Assembly: GCA_021234535.1 (NCBI GenBank)
Contig: CM037841.1
Span: 15,830,825 to 15,894,824 of the forward strand
Length of the DNA: 64,000 nucleotides
Reading direction: 5' to 3'
Origin: Stichopus chloronotus
Lineage: Eukaryota > Echinodermata > Holothuroidea > Aspidochirotida > Stichopodidae
Shown here: piece by piece, positions 23,591 to 35,102 of the stretch
Layout of the letters: every line of letters begins with the position of its first letter
Numbering within the stretch: the stretch's first letter is position 1
Translations under genes and position numbers: made by a program
The notes under the pieces: generated by a model
Told to the model about the DNA's origin: nothing
Seen by the model: the letters and a program-made list of their open reading frames with translations, nothing else
The model's database searches: none

Positions 23591-25578
23591 AAAGGGACTT
23601 ACAGCCCCGCTGGTTTAATAAGGATATTCAGGAAGCAATCAAAATGAGAGATAAATCAAAAAGAAATGAACAACATCTTTATCGGTTTTGGAGAAATAAG
23701 GTTACCTCACTTATAAGAAAAGCCAAGCAACAATATTTCAAGGAGGAATTAAATTTTAACAAAGGAAATTCTAAGGCTATCTGGGAAATTCTTAGAAATG
23801 TACAGTCTAACGACCCTCAGCAAAAGAACAAACACACACCCCATATGTTAATTATGAATGAACAAGAAATATCAGATCCTTTTGAAATTGCTAACACTTT
23901 TAATAAATTCTTCACTTCTATTTCTTCCCAATATGTTCATGCATGTAAAACTAACGATTCTTCGTATTTGGAGAGAGTAAAAACTTATGTTACTTCTAGA
24001 TTACCGACTGGAGTTAAGTTTGATATTCCACTTATATCCACTGACTATGTACTTAAGTCATTGAAGTCTGTTGATTCTCGTAAAGCTACTGGTCTTGATG
24101 GTGTTAGCTCTCACGTCTTAAAATTGGCCGCAGAAGAGTTCGCAAGTAGCTTAACTCACATCCTGAACAGAAGCATTCAAAGTAACACATTCCCTACAGA
24201 ATGGAAGAAAGCGAAAGTTATCCAAATCCACAAAAGTGACTCTAAGCTTGATGTCTCAAATTATAGACCTATATCGGTCCTACCAGTTTTGTCAAAGATT
24301 CTTGAAAGGCATGTTCATGAGGCTTTAACTGCGTATCTTACAAAATTCAAATTACTGCGAAGTATTCAATCTCGCTTTAGGGAAAAATACTCATGTGAGA
24401 CAGCTCTTATAAAGATTATTGATGAATGGATGGATGCCATAGATAATGGTTACCTAATAGGATCAGTGTTTGTTGACCTCCGTAAAGCCTTCGATCCAGT
24501 TGATCACAACATATTAGTACAAAAGTTGTCCTTATATGGATTGTCCGAAGATACAACTAGATGGTTTAAGACATATCTTACTGGTAGAATGCAATGTACC
24601 TTTGTAAATAAAGTTTCCTCTTCTCCAATGAATGTGATCTCAGGAGTTCCACAGGGATCAATTCTTGGGTCGTTATTATTTTTAATATTTATCAACGACA
24701 TGGACTTAAGTCTTCTTCACTGTTCTGCGCACATGTATGCTGATGATACAACATTTTATTTGCATGGCACTAATGTACAGGACCTGAATAAAAAGTTAAA
24801 GGAAGATGCAACTCATATTCACCACTGGTGCCAAGCAAATAAAATGGTCCTGAATGCAGACAAAACCAAAACGATGCTCATAGGGTCAAGACAGAGGATT
24901 GCTACACTTGGAAATGATAATACACTTCATGTTAAGATTGCAGGCACCACTTTGCTTAATGTAGATTGTGGAAAGTTACTAGGGGTCAGAATTGATAGTA
25001 ACTTAACATGGAAAATGCAAATTGATTTTATCTCTAAAACGGTAAGCCAGAGGATAGCTTTGCTAAAGCGAATTCAACCTTTTATTGATTTAGAAACCAG
25101 TTTTATGTTTTATAATGGCTATATTTTACCAATTTTAGACTATTGTAGTATCGTATGGGGTACATGTAGTGAAAGTGATCTACAAAGACTTATACGATTA
25201 CAAAAAACAGCTGCAAGAATCATTTTAAATGCTGGTTACGATCAAAGGTCACATGATATGTTTAATGCATTAAACATGGACGGCCTTGACATGCGAATCC
25301 GTAAGAAGAGACTGGTAATGGTTTATAAATCGCTTAATGAACTTGCTCCTTCATACATGGAAGAAATGTTTACTTTTAATAGAAATGTCCATTCTCATTC
25401 TTTACGATCAACTACAGAAAATAAATTATATCTTTCCGGCGGAAAAACTGACCATCACAGGAAAAAGTTTTCATATTTAGCCGCTAAAGAATGGAATGAA
25501 CTGCCCATGGAGCTAAGAAATGTTAAATCTCTGAATGTTTTTAAAAGTCAACTTCACAGCCACATATCTACTACGTAG
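23530..25578 (+). CDS. LINE ORF2 reverse transcriptase region
   Basis: A 682-codon open frame; homology begins at about codon 20 (KRVKRDLQPRWFNKDI), so the ATG is not the true start. RT motifs in order: KATGLDG, NYRPISVLPVLSKILE, FVDLRKAFDPVDH (catalytic Asp near residue 316), GVPQGSILGSLLF, and YADD at residues 403-406. The C-terminal region (ILDYCSIVWG, LQKTAARIIL, NELPMELR) is typical of CR1/jockey-group elements. The catalytic aspartates are intact and the frame is undisturbed to its stop, so the insertion is fairly young despite the damaged endonuclease. Confidence 0.9.
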   Translation: MELKVTKCLRQARSKENKRVKRDLQPRWFNKDIQEAIKMRDKSKRNEQHLYRFWRNKVTSLIRKAKQQYFKEELNFNKGNSKAIWEILRNVQSNDPQQKNKHTPHMLIMNEQEISDPFEIANTFNKFFTSISSQYVHACKTNDSSYLERVKTYVTSRLPTGVKFDIPLISTDYVLKSLKSVDSRKATGLDGVSSHVLKLAAEEFASSLTHILNRSIQSNTFPTEWKKAKVIQIHKSDSKLDVSNYRPISVLPVLSKILERHVHEALTAYLTKFKLLRSIQSRFREKYSCETALIKIIDEWMDAIDNGYLIGSVFVDLRKAFDPVDHNILVQKLSLYGLSEDTTRWFKTYLTGRMQCTFVNKVSSSPMNVISGVPQGSILGSLLFLIFINDMDLSLLHCSAHMYADDTTFYLHGTNVQDLNKKLKEDATHIHHWCQANKMVLNADKTKTMLIGSRQRIATLGNDNTLHVKIAGTTLLNVDCGKLLGVRIDSNLTWKMQIDFISKTVSQRIALLKRIQPFIDLETSFMFYNGYILPILDYCSIVWGTCSESDLQRLIRLQKTAARIILNAGYDQRSHDMFNALNMDGLDMRIRKKRLVMVYKSLNELAPSYMEEMFTFNRNVHSHSLRSTTENKLYLSGGKTDHHRKKFSYLAAKEWNELPMELRNVKSLNVFKSQLHSHISTT

Positions 25579-25922
25579 TCTCATGATTTCAGTGAATCAA
25601 ATGGTTTTAATTTGTTATCACATGTTAACTGTTTAATTCTTTAATCCTGTTTTAAAAATTTACGTTCTTATCTGTGTTACTCATCTGTGTTTCATTCTTC
25701 AACTTTCTATTCACATTTAATTTACTCCTTTATTTTGTTTTATATTTCTGCTTTATTCTGGTCCATGTGTTTATGTATTCTCTTGCTTGTACATTTTACC
25801 TTGTTTTCATTGTTTTACTCTTTTGTATTTTTTCTCTGTACTTTCATGTCATTTTACACGAGGGCCTCGGGGGAGATTAGCATTCTTTGCTAACCGAGTC
25901 TTACCCTCCTTTCAAATGTTAA

Positions 25923-25965
<43 letters not shown>

Positions 25966-25970
25966 ATATG

Positions 25971-26115
25971 GTGAACCTACATACCAAGTTTGACTTCATC
26001 TGACTTTCCCCTATTGAGTTAGAGCATACCTAAGCAAGTGTCATAGATGCACATACACACATACATGCATAAATACCAACATGACTGCATAGGTTCATTT
26101 GCTGATGCAAGGAAC
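25971..26115 (+). repeat. B-family right end, continuation after the LINE
   Basis: The second half of the B monomer (ATGGTGAACCTACATACC), a CA-rich tract, then the B right hairpin with GCAAGGAACCA (about 26104-26114), complementary to the B left subterminal repeat. Confidence 0.7.
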
Positions 26116-26800
26116 CAAAGTCAAGGCTTATCATAGAAGGAAAAAGATAGCATTTGTTGTGTGGAGTGTGTGCATTGTTGGGGAGAATATTGGTGCTCAA
26201 GATTTGCTTGTTGTTGACTGTTTGTTTCACTGACTGCCATGAGGCATTTTTCTATTCCTTTTGTGGGAAAGGATTGTGAAAAAGTTCCTAGTGTTATGTA
26301 ATGTTTCTATTTTGTGCTAACCTTGTTTGTGTATTAACTTAGCAATTACTACTAAGAGCAACCAAGTCTTCCATTGACAAATTAACCTATTGTTAACCTA
26401 AAACCATACCTCTGCCAAATCCGATGACTACTTTTGTGATTAAATAATAGTGGTAGTGCACAACTGGCAAGCGCCAGGCTCATTAACTTTACCAGCACTT
26501 CTGTGCTTCACTGCATTCATACATATGTATTATGAGGAGTGCATAACAGGCAGTGATTGTGTGCTGTGTGGGATGGGACCAGTCAGCGATCCAGAATGCA
26601 AGGATTCCATTATTACACGACAATATCAAAATATATTTCCTACTGATTAACAAACTTCAAAACTTTTTAGGTACACAAACTGTCCCTTGGAACTCACTTT
26701 AAATTTGAAATCACTAGGTTTCACTGGTGACAAGGTTTTATTCCAGTTGAAGAATGTTACCTATCCCTGCACCTCACACTAACATGTTAAAAGAACTAAC
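26116..26800. other. Intron sequence, no recognisable feature
   Basis: Unique-looking intron DNA. A 66-codon plus-strand frame at 26450-26650 has no known motif and no support. Confidence 0.5.
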
Positions 26801-26932
26801 CATTTTCGTTCTTTTCAAAGACTTCAACAATATCTCCAGAAACCAGGTCCACCTCATTCTTCTGTTGCTTCTTGTAGTCGGCAATCACTCTGTATTGTTC
26901 AGCTTGAATTGGGTCTGATATCTCATCAATTT
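26801..26932 (-). CDS. SH3PXD2: SH3PXD2 exon: first half of first SH3 domain
   Basis: A 132-nt minus-strand exon between acceptor TTTGCAAG (above 26932) and donor GTTAGT (below 26801). It reads EIDEISDPIQAEQYRVIADY then KKQQKNEVDLVSGDIVEVFE and KNEN(G). The AxYKKQ...ELxL..GDxVEV pattern is the RT loop and strand b of an SH3 fold, with Tyr-Lys-Lys as in TKS proteins and a Glu/Asp-rich RT loop for proline-rich ligands. It starts with 2 nt completing a Glu codon whose first base comes from the 27632-27657 mini-exon and ends with 1 nt of the Gly codon continued at 9047. Confidence 0.9.
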
Positions 26933-27631
26933 CTTGCAAATGAAAGAAATTGCAAAGGTAAGATTGTAATAGACATTAATTCCGGTGATAGTACATGTGT
27001 GGAAAAAAAACTGAAACTCGCTGTGTAGAATTCTGTAACCTTTTTTGGAAATGACAATGGGAGAAGTTTGCAATTATCCAAAGTCAAACTTTCAATTATA
27101 ATTTGGTAGAAATACAGGGCACTATGGTTCCTTTCATGAAGATAATTTTAACTGAGGGTTAATCAAGGTTAATCTACCATTTATCACATCCAAAAAAAGT
27201 TTGGGCCCCATTATATTCCTCAGAGTGCTGATCAGACAAAGGCACTTCACTACCATTCTACTTCATTGTGAAATTAGGGGTTGTTTTCAAACTAAAATAC
27301 TAGACAGTATCATGTTTTCCTCAAAAACGTGACAGCTGACTTTAAACTGATACAGTATCACCACACCATTCAACGACACATATTGCCTGCCAATTTTGAA
27401 GAGTTCACATTAGATATAAACTGTCACCAAATTCTAGCGTTTGCTGGTTCCTAACAGATTGATGTAAAATTTTAAGTCTACGGATACTTCCTAAAGATTT
27501 TCATGCCTTAAGTCTGTTTCAACAAACATTGCTTCAAAGGGAAGGAGTAGGTCAACATATCCAAGGTAACAATTGACCTGAATAACATCCCCACCACCTA
27601 TAAATGATAATCATGTACTGGGCAACACTAC
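26933..27631. other. Intron with one B left-end-like motif
   Basis: CAGGGCACTATGGTTCCTTT at about 27116-27135 resembles the B left terminus, with no partner right end nearby. The rest is unassigned. Confidence 0.4.
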
Positions 27632-27657
27632 CTGCAGGTGAGGGTCCTTTGCCTGGT
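27632..27657 (-). CDS. SH3PXD2: SH3PXD2 mini-exon in the PX-SH3 linker (probable)
   Basis: A 26-nt minus-strand exon with acceptor TTCCTTTTACAG and donor GTAGTG. Using the phase required by 26801-26932 it reads (x)PGKGPSPA then Glu, a flexible Pro/Gly linker. Linker exons of variable length between PX and first SH3 are plausible for this family. Support is the good polypyrimidine tract, correct phase and absence of stops; the exon is too short to prove without a transcript. Confidence 0.55.
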
Positions 27658-28030
27658 CTGTAAAAGGAAAAAAATGTACGCATCAAATATGTATTAAATA
27701 TAACATACAAAATGTATGAAGATCAAGAATCTACAATTCAGTTTATTCAGTGTTTCTTTGGGCTAGACAAGAAAAACATCATCTACACAGCTGAAGTGTG
27801 CCCAGAAGTATATTTGATGCATGAACAATCCATAAAGTTTAATTGGCAAAGTTTGGTGTCACCTACATAAAATAGTATCAAATAATGCTATGTGTGTGTT
27901 TGCTATGTTTATAATAAATAAATTCTAGTACACATATAAAATCACTGCATGAATAACATGTTCATTTCCAACATAAACAAATAGTCAAAAGGGGTTAAAA
28001 ACAATGGTAGCTGGGATAGAATAAAAAAAA
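27658..28030. other. Intron sequence, no recognisable feature
   Basis: AT-rich intron between the mini-exon and the next B element. Nothing was recognised. Confidence 0.5.
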
Positions 28031-28935
28031 CAAGAGCCCAAGGGCACTATGGTTCCTTGTGTGAAGATTATTGTAAATCAACTGTAATCATTTAGTCTTA
28101 ACAAAAGTACTCGACAACAAAGGTACTCGAATACTAATCTGAAAAACCCTCAACACTGTAACATACAAAACTAATCGTTTTCCACAATGTATTAACGTAT
28201 GGCCAATATGGTCTAACCTGAAGTTGGACCGACAAATGTTGAACACTAAGAAAGGCTTCACTACCACAATGTTAATTTGACAATCCTTCCACATTGTAAA
28301 ACACAATACATGCAGCAAACAAACATTTTGCATTATTTCATTAAATGGTCCATATAGGACCAATTATTTGAACAACCAGAAGAAACCCCTAACATAGTAG
28401 GGACATGACACAAGTTCAGCTTAATGTCATACAATCTGTATGAGAAGAGGCATTTTGCAAGATTTATTAAAATGGCCCATACGGCCCATTTGGACCCAAA
28501 AATATTGAACGCCCTGAAGGCACCAATTCCATAATGCATCCATATACCAAGTATACACTTTGTCTAAACTTTACAACTTGAAATATTGCGTTAAAATGGT
28601 TTTCAGACTTTTCCCACTAGTTCTCCGAGATGACCTTTGACCTCAACAAAAAACGATACGGCACACCTTCTGAATATGGTGAATCTACATATCAAGTTTG
28701 ACCTTCATCTGACTTTCCCCTATTGAGTTAGCAATTGTTACAGAAACAGAGTGTTTTACCCCCCAGTGTCCCTAGATGACCATTGACCTCCACCAAAAAC
28801 AATACAGCAACTTTTCAATGTGGCAAACCTATATACCAAGTTTGACTTTCATCTGACTTCCCCCTGTTGAGTTAGAGCGTACCTAAGCAAGTGTCACAGA
28901 TGCACACACACACACACGCACACACACACACAGGT
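28031..28935 (+). mobile_element. B-family element, right hairpin missing
   Basis: Left end: palindrome GCCC-AA-GGGC (28036-28045), then subterminal ATGGTTCCTTG (28049-28059). Interior includes paired CCATACGGCCCATTTGG segments and two monomers (about 28600-28870) in which the DR1 half-sites persist while the DR4 partners are decayed. A (CA)n tract (28900-28933) follows and the element then stops abruptly. The intact B right end is seen at 33806-33843, where CAAGGAACCAT exactly complements this left repeat. Confidence 0.65.
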
Positions 28936-29047
28936 CCGTCGATATATCAATATTATCCATATATCCGGTATTGAATGTGATACTGATATTATTGATATTG
29001 ATTTTTGCTAATACCCATATATAGATAACATCAATACATAGTAAAAC

Positions 29048-31243
29048 TAGAAAGCCAAAAGGCTTAGTGATTCCTTGCCTCATGATATATATTGTAACAA
29101 ACATGAATCGCCCACACGACAAGCATGAGATCCCACACAGTTATCCTACTTGAGATACCATCTTAGTAAGGTCAAAACCTTTTGAAATCTCGTGACCCAA
29201 AATGACCTTTCACCTCCACTTAAAACAATAGGGATCACCTACCCTATATGGCCATCAACATGGTAAATATGAACAATTCACAAACTAAGTATAAGATCCC
29301 TCTTATTTATCACCCTTAAAATATCATGCATACAAGGTTTTGACCTTTTGTCACCCCAAATAACCTTTGACCTACACAAACATGAGAAAACTCCCAAACG
29401 GATATCATGCTGCAGGGGAACAAATTATATTTTGTCGTGTCTAATAACTTGATAAAAAGGTAAACATGTTTATTTAATCAAAATTATAGCACTTTATTTT
29501 GTCGAGTTACAGCTATTGGTGGCAGCTCTTTCATATTTGATTTTTTGGCATGATGCCCTTCCCAATGGCTATGAGGTCCTTGAAAATTAGCAAAAACTGA
29601 TATTCCTATTAAACAAGAATCTAGCATGACTTGCAATTTTGCCTTTAGTCTACTTAAAGACACAACACACAGTACAAGTTTCCCTGGTTTGATACACAGT
29701 AGTCACTTGTTTAAAGCTTACCTGAACTACTGTAAAGTGAAATAGGGCGTTTAGAATACACCAACATGGCATACAAAGAAATTCGCCTTAACCATTGTTA
29801 AACCATTCAGTCTCATCAATAAATATCTGTCAAAGCTTCATCTCCTCACAACATTATGCATGTGATGAGTAACGGATGCATCATTTGAATTTTAAAAAGT
29901 TTGGGTGAACAAAATTATTGTTGAGCAACAAATAACTAAATTTCTGATCTGTGAGAATCTTATTCCTTGAAAATAAGGCTACTGTAATTCGTTATTTTGA
30001 ATAATCTATCACTCTATGTCCACAAATAATGGTTTTAAAAATATGGTAGTTTTCTGTACAACAAACGCCCTATTTCCCTTTAAGGGCTAAACAGAGACAC
30101 TGTTTATACAGTAAATGGTTAAGTCCATTGAGCACCTGGCTCAACAGACTGTATGATTTATTCTGGACATTGTGGTTTCTACTGGCAGTCAACTGTGATA
30201 AATTATGTCAGATAACAGTGACCAATTTGAACAGAGGGGGGTCAGTTACAATTTGATTCATTCAATTAAGCAATCACAGTTCATGCACGCTCAAGGGTAT
30301 TTGATCCAAATGATCAGTAATTTAGTTCTTTTTATAAAGCTAATAACCCGTGGTATATTTAATCAATTCCAATTTACAATTCATGCATGCTCACATGTCC
30401 TTATGAGGATAGTGGCAAAAGGTTTGCAAAATAATAATCTTTGATACCAAATTTAATGTTGTTTTCATCTTTTCTTTATGGTTATTGAAGAGACTATGTT
30501 GGTATGTCCTAAAAGAAGTTCTCAAATCAACAAGAGGATTCTACATTACAAGTATAAAATTCACTAGAAGGACCGTTCTTTAAATATTGTAGATTCAAGT
30601 TTTTCACATTTTGACCTCCCATGACCCCAAATGACCTTTCACCTCTGCCAAAAAAAATAAGGATCATCTACTCGATATGGGCAATCCACACGCTAACTAT
30701 GAGATCTCTCACATTAACTGTTCTGGAGATATCGTGTTTACAAGCAATTTTCAAGGTATTTACCTTTTGACCTCTGGTGACCCTTGTACTCAATAAGATA
30801 CACCTACCCACTTCATATGACATCTGCTCAAGCTTCTCTTCTTGAGATATCGTGTTTACATGGTTTTCAAAATTTGACCCCTGTTGACCCCAAATGACCT
30901 TTGACCTCCACCAAAAACACTAGGGATCATCTACTCAATAAGGGCAACCTTCATGCCAAGTATGAGATCACTCAGAGTTACGATTCTGGAGATATCGTGT
31001 TTACAAGCAATTTTCAAGGTATTTACTTTTTGACCTCTAGTGACCCCAAATGACCTTTGACCTCCACCAAAAACAATAGGGATCATCTACTCAATATGGG
31101 CAATCTACATGCCAAGTATGAGATCACTCAGAGTTACGCTTCTTGAGATATCGTGTTTACAAGCAGGCGTCACACACGCACATACGCACATACATACACA
31201 CACACACACGACATCACCATCGCATAGATTCCTCTGCCTTCGG
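29048..31243 (+). mobile_element. A-family element with nested MITE
   Basis: Left palindrome AAGCC-AAAA-GGCTT and TGATTCCTTGCC near 29051-29081; right (CA)n tract about 31168-31206 and hairpin ending GGCAAGGAAT near 31240. The core has only a few monomers (29190-29390 and 30600-31150), separated by unique element DNA containing the MITE at 29735-30080. The first 1.15 kb is repeated almost identically at 62859-64000. Confidence 0.7.
29735..30080. mobile_element. MITE with TA target duplication
   Basis: Terminal repeats AAGTGAAATAGGGCGTTT and (complement) AAACGCCCTATTTCCCTT are flanked by TA on both sides (29733-29734 and 30081-30082). The 346-bp unit has no ORF. TA duplication suggests Tc1/mariner-type mobilisation. 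The same MITE sits at the corresponding place in the copy at 62859-64000. Confidence 0.65.
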
Positions 31244-33067
31244 CAAGGAATAAAAAAAACCATACATATAGTACGTACACACTGATATTTATTTTAAGTG
31301 CCAGCGTACGAGATTGCAACAGCAGCAAAAAATAAATAATTGAGTCTTTTTGCTTGCGTATCTTTCTGCAAGATCAGCGAACTCCTTTGTCAAAAACAAC
31401 TAGCTGTGCTATTGAACACCAATGAATCCCTGTTCAAAGAAAGCCTAGACATACAGTATTCCTTTTTTTACTTCAGCATGACTTATTCTCTAACTCTCTA
31501 ACCTAACTCTGTTCGTACCATCTACTTGCGGTACTACTGTAATACTGAACATTGGTAAGGTGGCTGTAGCATTAAGTTACCATGTATACAGCTTCCCGCT
31601 CCTCGCAGTCAGAGGCTCTTTACTTGGCATGTGCAGCCACTGCGGCTTCTCAAATGTCAATGCAATCTCTGTAAATGGTGAAGGTAGGCGGAGTTTCCAT
31701 TTACATCCTGACTATAGCGTGCCTTGAATCAAATTATGAAAGTAAGGTCTGCCTGCCACTCGCATACATTATAAACTTGTCAAAAGTCGCGGGAAAAGGT
31801 AAACGAATCCTATGAACTCCCATTTACTCCACGCCAGTCAGTCATTCTACATTGGCATCTTAGGGGCGGGGCATAGACAGCTCGTTCAGATCTAACCCGG
31901 TGAACATCAGCTGAAAATTCTCCTTTGACACATACAGCACAGTGATTTGCTCGCTACGTTGAATGGACCCCTATATAGAACCCCAGATTTTTCGCGTTTT
32001 GAAATGGAAAATTCCGTGTTTTTCCGTTTTCAACTTTCAAACATAAATGGCAATTGACAGTTGCTTGTGTGAGAATTGCTTGGCATGTGTACATAAGCGA
32101 ACAGAGATATAGAATCCATATGCACAGTGTAGCATTAGGATGAAACAACATCAGCGTAACGAAGGTTCGATCAAAAGAAATCATTCCATATTGCTTCAAA
32201 ATTTGAATAATGCACAAAATGTTGCATATTCATGTAAATCAAACTTTACTACATGCTTTTTTAAAGTAAAAATGTACAGAAAGGTCTTATTTGAAAAAAT
32301 ACAAAAGATTGCCCAAAGCCTTCCGAAAAGTCACAGTAATTATATCCTAACAAAGTTAGATGTTTAGGGAATAGCCTAACCACCTCAGAGATTACATGCA
32401 CATTTCATTGCCTGACTATTTGCAAGTTAAAGAATTCATATTGTTTAATAATCAGTCAAATATATTCTGTTTTTCAGTCCCTGCGGTTGAAAATATTGAG
32501 AGTCAAGATTGAATCTGTAGAAAGACAGCTTTGTTGAGGCAACAGTAGCATTAATGTTAGTAACTTACCCTCCTTGAGTTTTTGAGGGCTAGGCATACCA
32601 TAGTCAGTGCTAGAGCGCATGGGGAATGCTCAGTTGATTCAATCAAGTGTTTTAGCCAGCTGCAGCTGGTCTGCTTGGGTCGACTTTCGTATTATGCTTA
32701 CAAAGTGTTAGGATAGTTTCTTTGATATATCTATTGTAAAGTTTATGCGAGAAACTTGAGAACCTGACCTTAGAATTTATTATGAATGAACTTATTTCAC
32801 TGAACTGATCAGTGAATTTCTAAGGTCCCAAACGGCAAGTGGTATGCAAACATGTGACAGATGGTCGCATCGGCAAATATTTGGGTCGCATTTGTGACTG
32901 ATTTAGTCACTGTACTTGTGCAGCACTGACGTTTATGGCCCATATGTCTGGCTTATTGTGAATGTACCAGTTTCGCAAAATTTTGCAGAAAAAACCTATA
33001 TGCTGGAAATATCGATATTTTCAAATCGATATATCGATATCAAATTTTTTAAATATCAACGTAACTT
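31244..33067. other. Unique intron DNA with a GC-box region
   Basis: No repeat monomers. Positions about 31560-31990 are less AT-rich than the surroundings and contain a GC box (GGGGCGGGGC, about 31863-31872), CGCG and several CpGs. A possible 20-nt exon-like segment lies at 32569-32588. No gene is proved. Confidence 0.35.
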
Positions 33068-33140
33068 AACACACACACATAGGTACACACATATGCATGA
33101 CGACAAAGGTTATGATTATCATTGAAACCAAAAAAAGGTA
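33068..33140 (+). repeat. C-family right-end fragment
   Basis: A (CA)n tract followed by GGTTATGATTATCATTGAAA, the C right hairpin; the rest of the element is absent. Confidence 0.6.
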
Positions 33141-33560
33141 CCAAATTTGATCCAAGTTTGGTAAGTTGGTCACCAATATAAGAAGTTGTAATAATTAAGC
33201 CACTAGCTGCTTTCTCCAAACTTCTGCAGTCACTTTGCATTATAAAATAATAGTCCTTCAAGGCCAAGCTGGGCTTTAAAAATTTCCTTCACTCCCAAGT
33301 TTCAACATCATGCAAGATGCCCCTCACAGATCTTGGGTGCAAAATCACATGGGCCCCATGGATTCACCTATATGGGAGCCTATGTTATTTATTACCTGGA
33401 GTGGGTGATATGTTAGTATATATACTGTGTGATATCTTCACTGTTTTGCTGTTTTTTTTCCTTTTGTTTTGAGTAAGATGACTAATAATGATGAAGGACT
33501 ACCGAATTGTCCACAGCTAGGCAGTCCTTCGGACTACCAATAAAAATTCCTTAAATTCAC
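33141..33560. other. Unassigned intron sequence
   Basis: No gene or repeat terminus was recognised. Confidence 0.4.
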
Positions 33561-33843
33561 ATCGTGCAAGTGTAACTTTCATTCAACTTTCCCCCGTTGA
33601 GTTAGAGTGTACCCAAGCATGTGTCACAGAAACACAGAGTTCTGCCCCAGTGTTCCGAGATGATCTTTGACTTCCACCAAAAACAATACGGGACACCTTC
33701 TCAATATGGAAAACATACATACCAAGTTTGACTTTCATTTGACTTTCCCCTATTGAGTTGGAGCATACCATAGCAAGTGTCACAGACACAGACAGACACA
33801 CCAAGCTGGTTGCATACCTTCCTTTGCTGATGCAAGGAACCAT
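33561..33843 (+). repeat. B-family right part
   Basis: One and a half B monomers (33580-33780), a short ACAGACA-rich tract, and the right hairpin with CAAGGAACCAT (33833-33843). It directly touches the left end of the next A element. Confidence 0.65.
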
Positions 33844-33844
33844 C

Positions 33845-35102
33845 CAGAAAGCCAAAACACTTTGTGATTCCTTGCCATATGGTTAAGTTAAAAAAAAAAT
33901 GAATTTCCCACATGACATGTATAAGATCAATTACAGTTGTTCTAGGTTTTTACCTTCTAGTCGGTGGGAGAGGATGGATGATCATTTATTCCACTGATGC
34001 ACTGAGTGCACCCTCTTGCAAAAGTCACTGGAAATGCCCACAGTTTCACTCTGTTTGCTGAACTAACACTGCTATTGTCAGCAATAATTCAACTAACTGG
34101 CTGTCACCAGTGCAGCTGTACTACTGATCAATAAATAATGGAGCTTACTCACTTATAGAACAGTATGTGGCTTTCTGATTCTGAATTATTATGCTTGACA
34201 GTAACTAGTTAATACATCCATTCAAACATGTATCCCAAATACTCAAGCTTCAATCTTTTGCAACTGGTAAAAGAAATAACTCTTTTTGCATAGTCTGCCC
34301 ACACTTTTTACTCATGGTCAACATTTTTCAACTTATAGAGAAAACAATCTTAAGAAATGCTTCACGAATGTTCTACATACCTCTTATCCTATCCTTCTAA
34401 ACCACACCAAGTATAAGGTCAGTCACACTTACCATTCTGGAGATACTCTGTTTACAAGGTTTCCACAGTTTGACCTCTGGTGACCTCAAATGACCTTTGA
34501 CCTTCACCAAAAACAATATGGATCATCTACTCAGAATGAACAACCTACACGCTAAGTATGACGTCAGTCACACTTACGTTTCTGGAGATACAGTGATTAC
34601 AAAGTTTTCACAGTTTGACTTCTGATGAACTCATATCATCTTTGACTGCCACCAAAAACACATAGAGATTATCTATTCAGTATGACCCACCCATACACCA
34701 AGTATGAGGTCAGTGCAGGTTACCCTTCTTGAGATATCATACTTACAAGCTTTTCATAATTTAACCTCTGGTGATCGACCTAAATGACCTTTGACCTCCA
34801 CCAAAAACAACAGGGATCAACTAGTCAGTATGACCAACCCACACATCAAGTATGAGGTCAGTGTAGCTTACCCTTCTTGAGATATCATCTTTACAAGGTT
34901 TTCATAATTTTACCTCTGCTGACCTCAAATGACCTTTGACCTCCAATAAAAACAATAGGGTTCATCTACTCAGTATGACCCTCATACCAAGTATGAGATC
35001 AGTCATGGTTACGATTCTTGAGATATTATTGTGTTTACAGGGAGTGAAACATATACATACACACATCGTCACTGCATAAATTCTGCCTTTGGCAAGGAAT
35101 CA
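33845..35102 (+). mobile_element. A-family element A2
   Basis: Starts CCAGAAAGCC next to the B right end and ends with GGCAAGGAATCA (35091-35102), which touches the C2 left end. Monomers lie at about 34400-35040; several carry intact DR1 (for example about 34490) and one carries a full CRE-type TGACGTCA (about 34559). The left palindrome is damaged (GCCAAAACAC). Confidence 0.65.

Larger units (their letters stand above)
22557..25970 (+). mobile_element. 5'-truncated CR1/jockey-type LINE
   Basis: Contains the end of ORF1, ORF2 with endonuclease and reverse transcriptase, a 3' UTR with hairpin TTAGC-ATTCTTT-GCTAA (about 25878-25894), and a (TAAA)n tail (about 25920-25967). It interrupts a B monomer: ...CACCTTCTCAATAT before, ATGGTGAACCTACATACC after, as seen unbroken around 33690-33720. 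The short tandem 3' tail and absent 5' end fit target-primed reverse transcription of a non-LTR element. The exact clade needs phylogeny. Confidence 0.85.

Noticed and set aside
32569..32588. 20-nt minus-strand exon-like segment with donor GTAAGT
   Set aside because: Too short, with no useful polypyrimidine tract and no way to confirm the phase.
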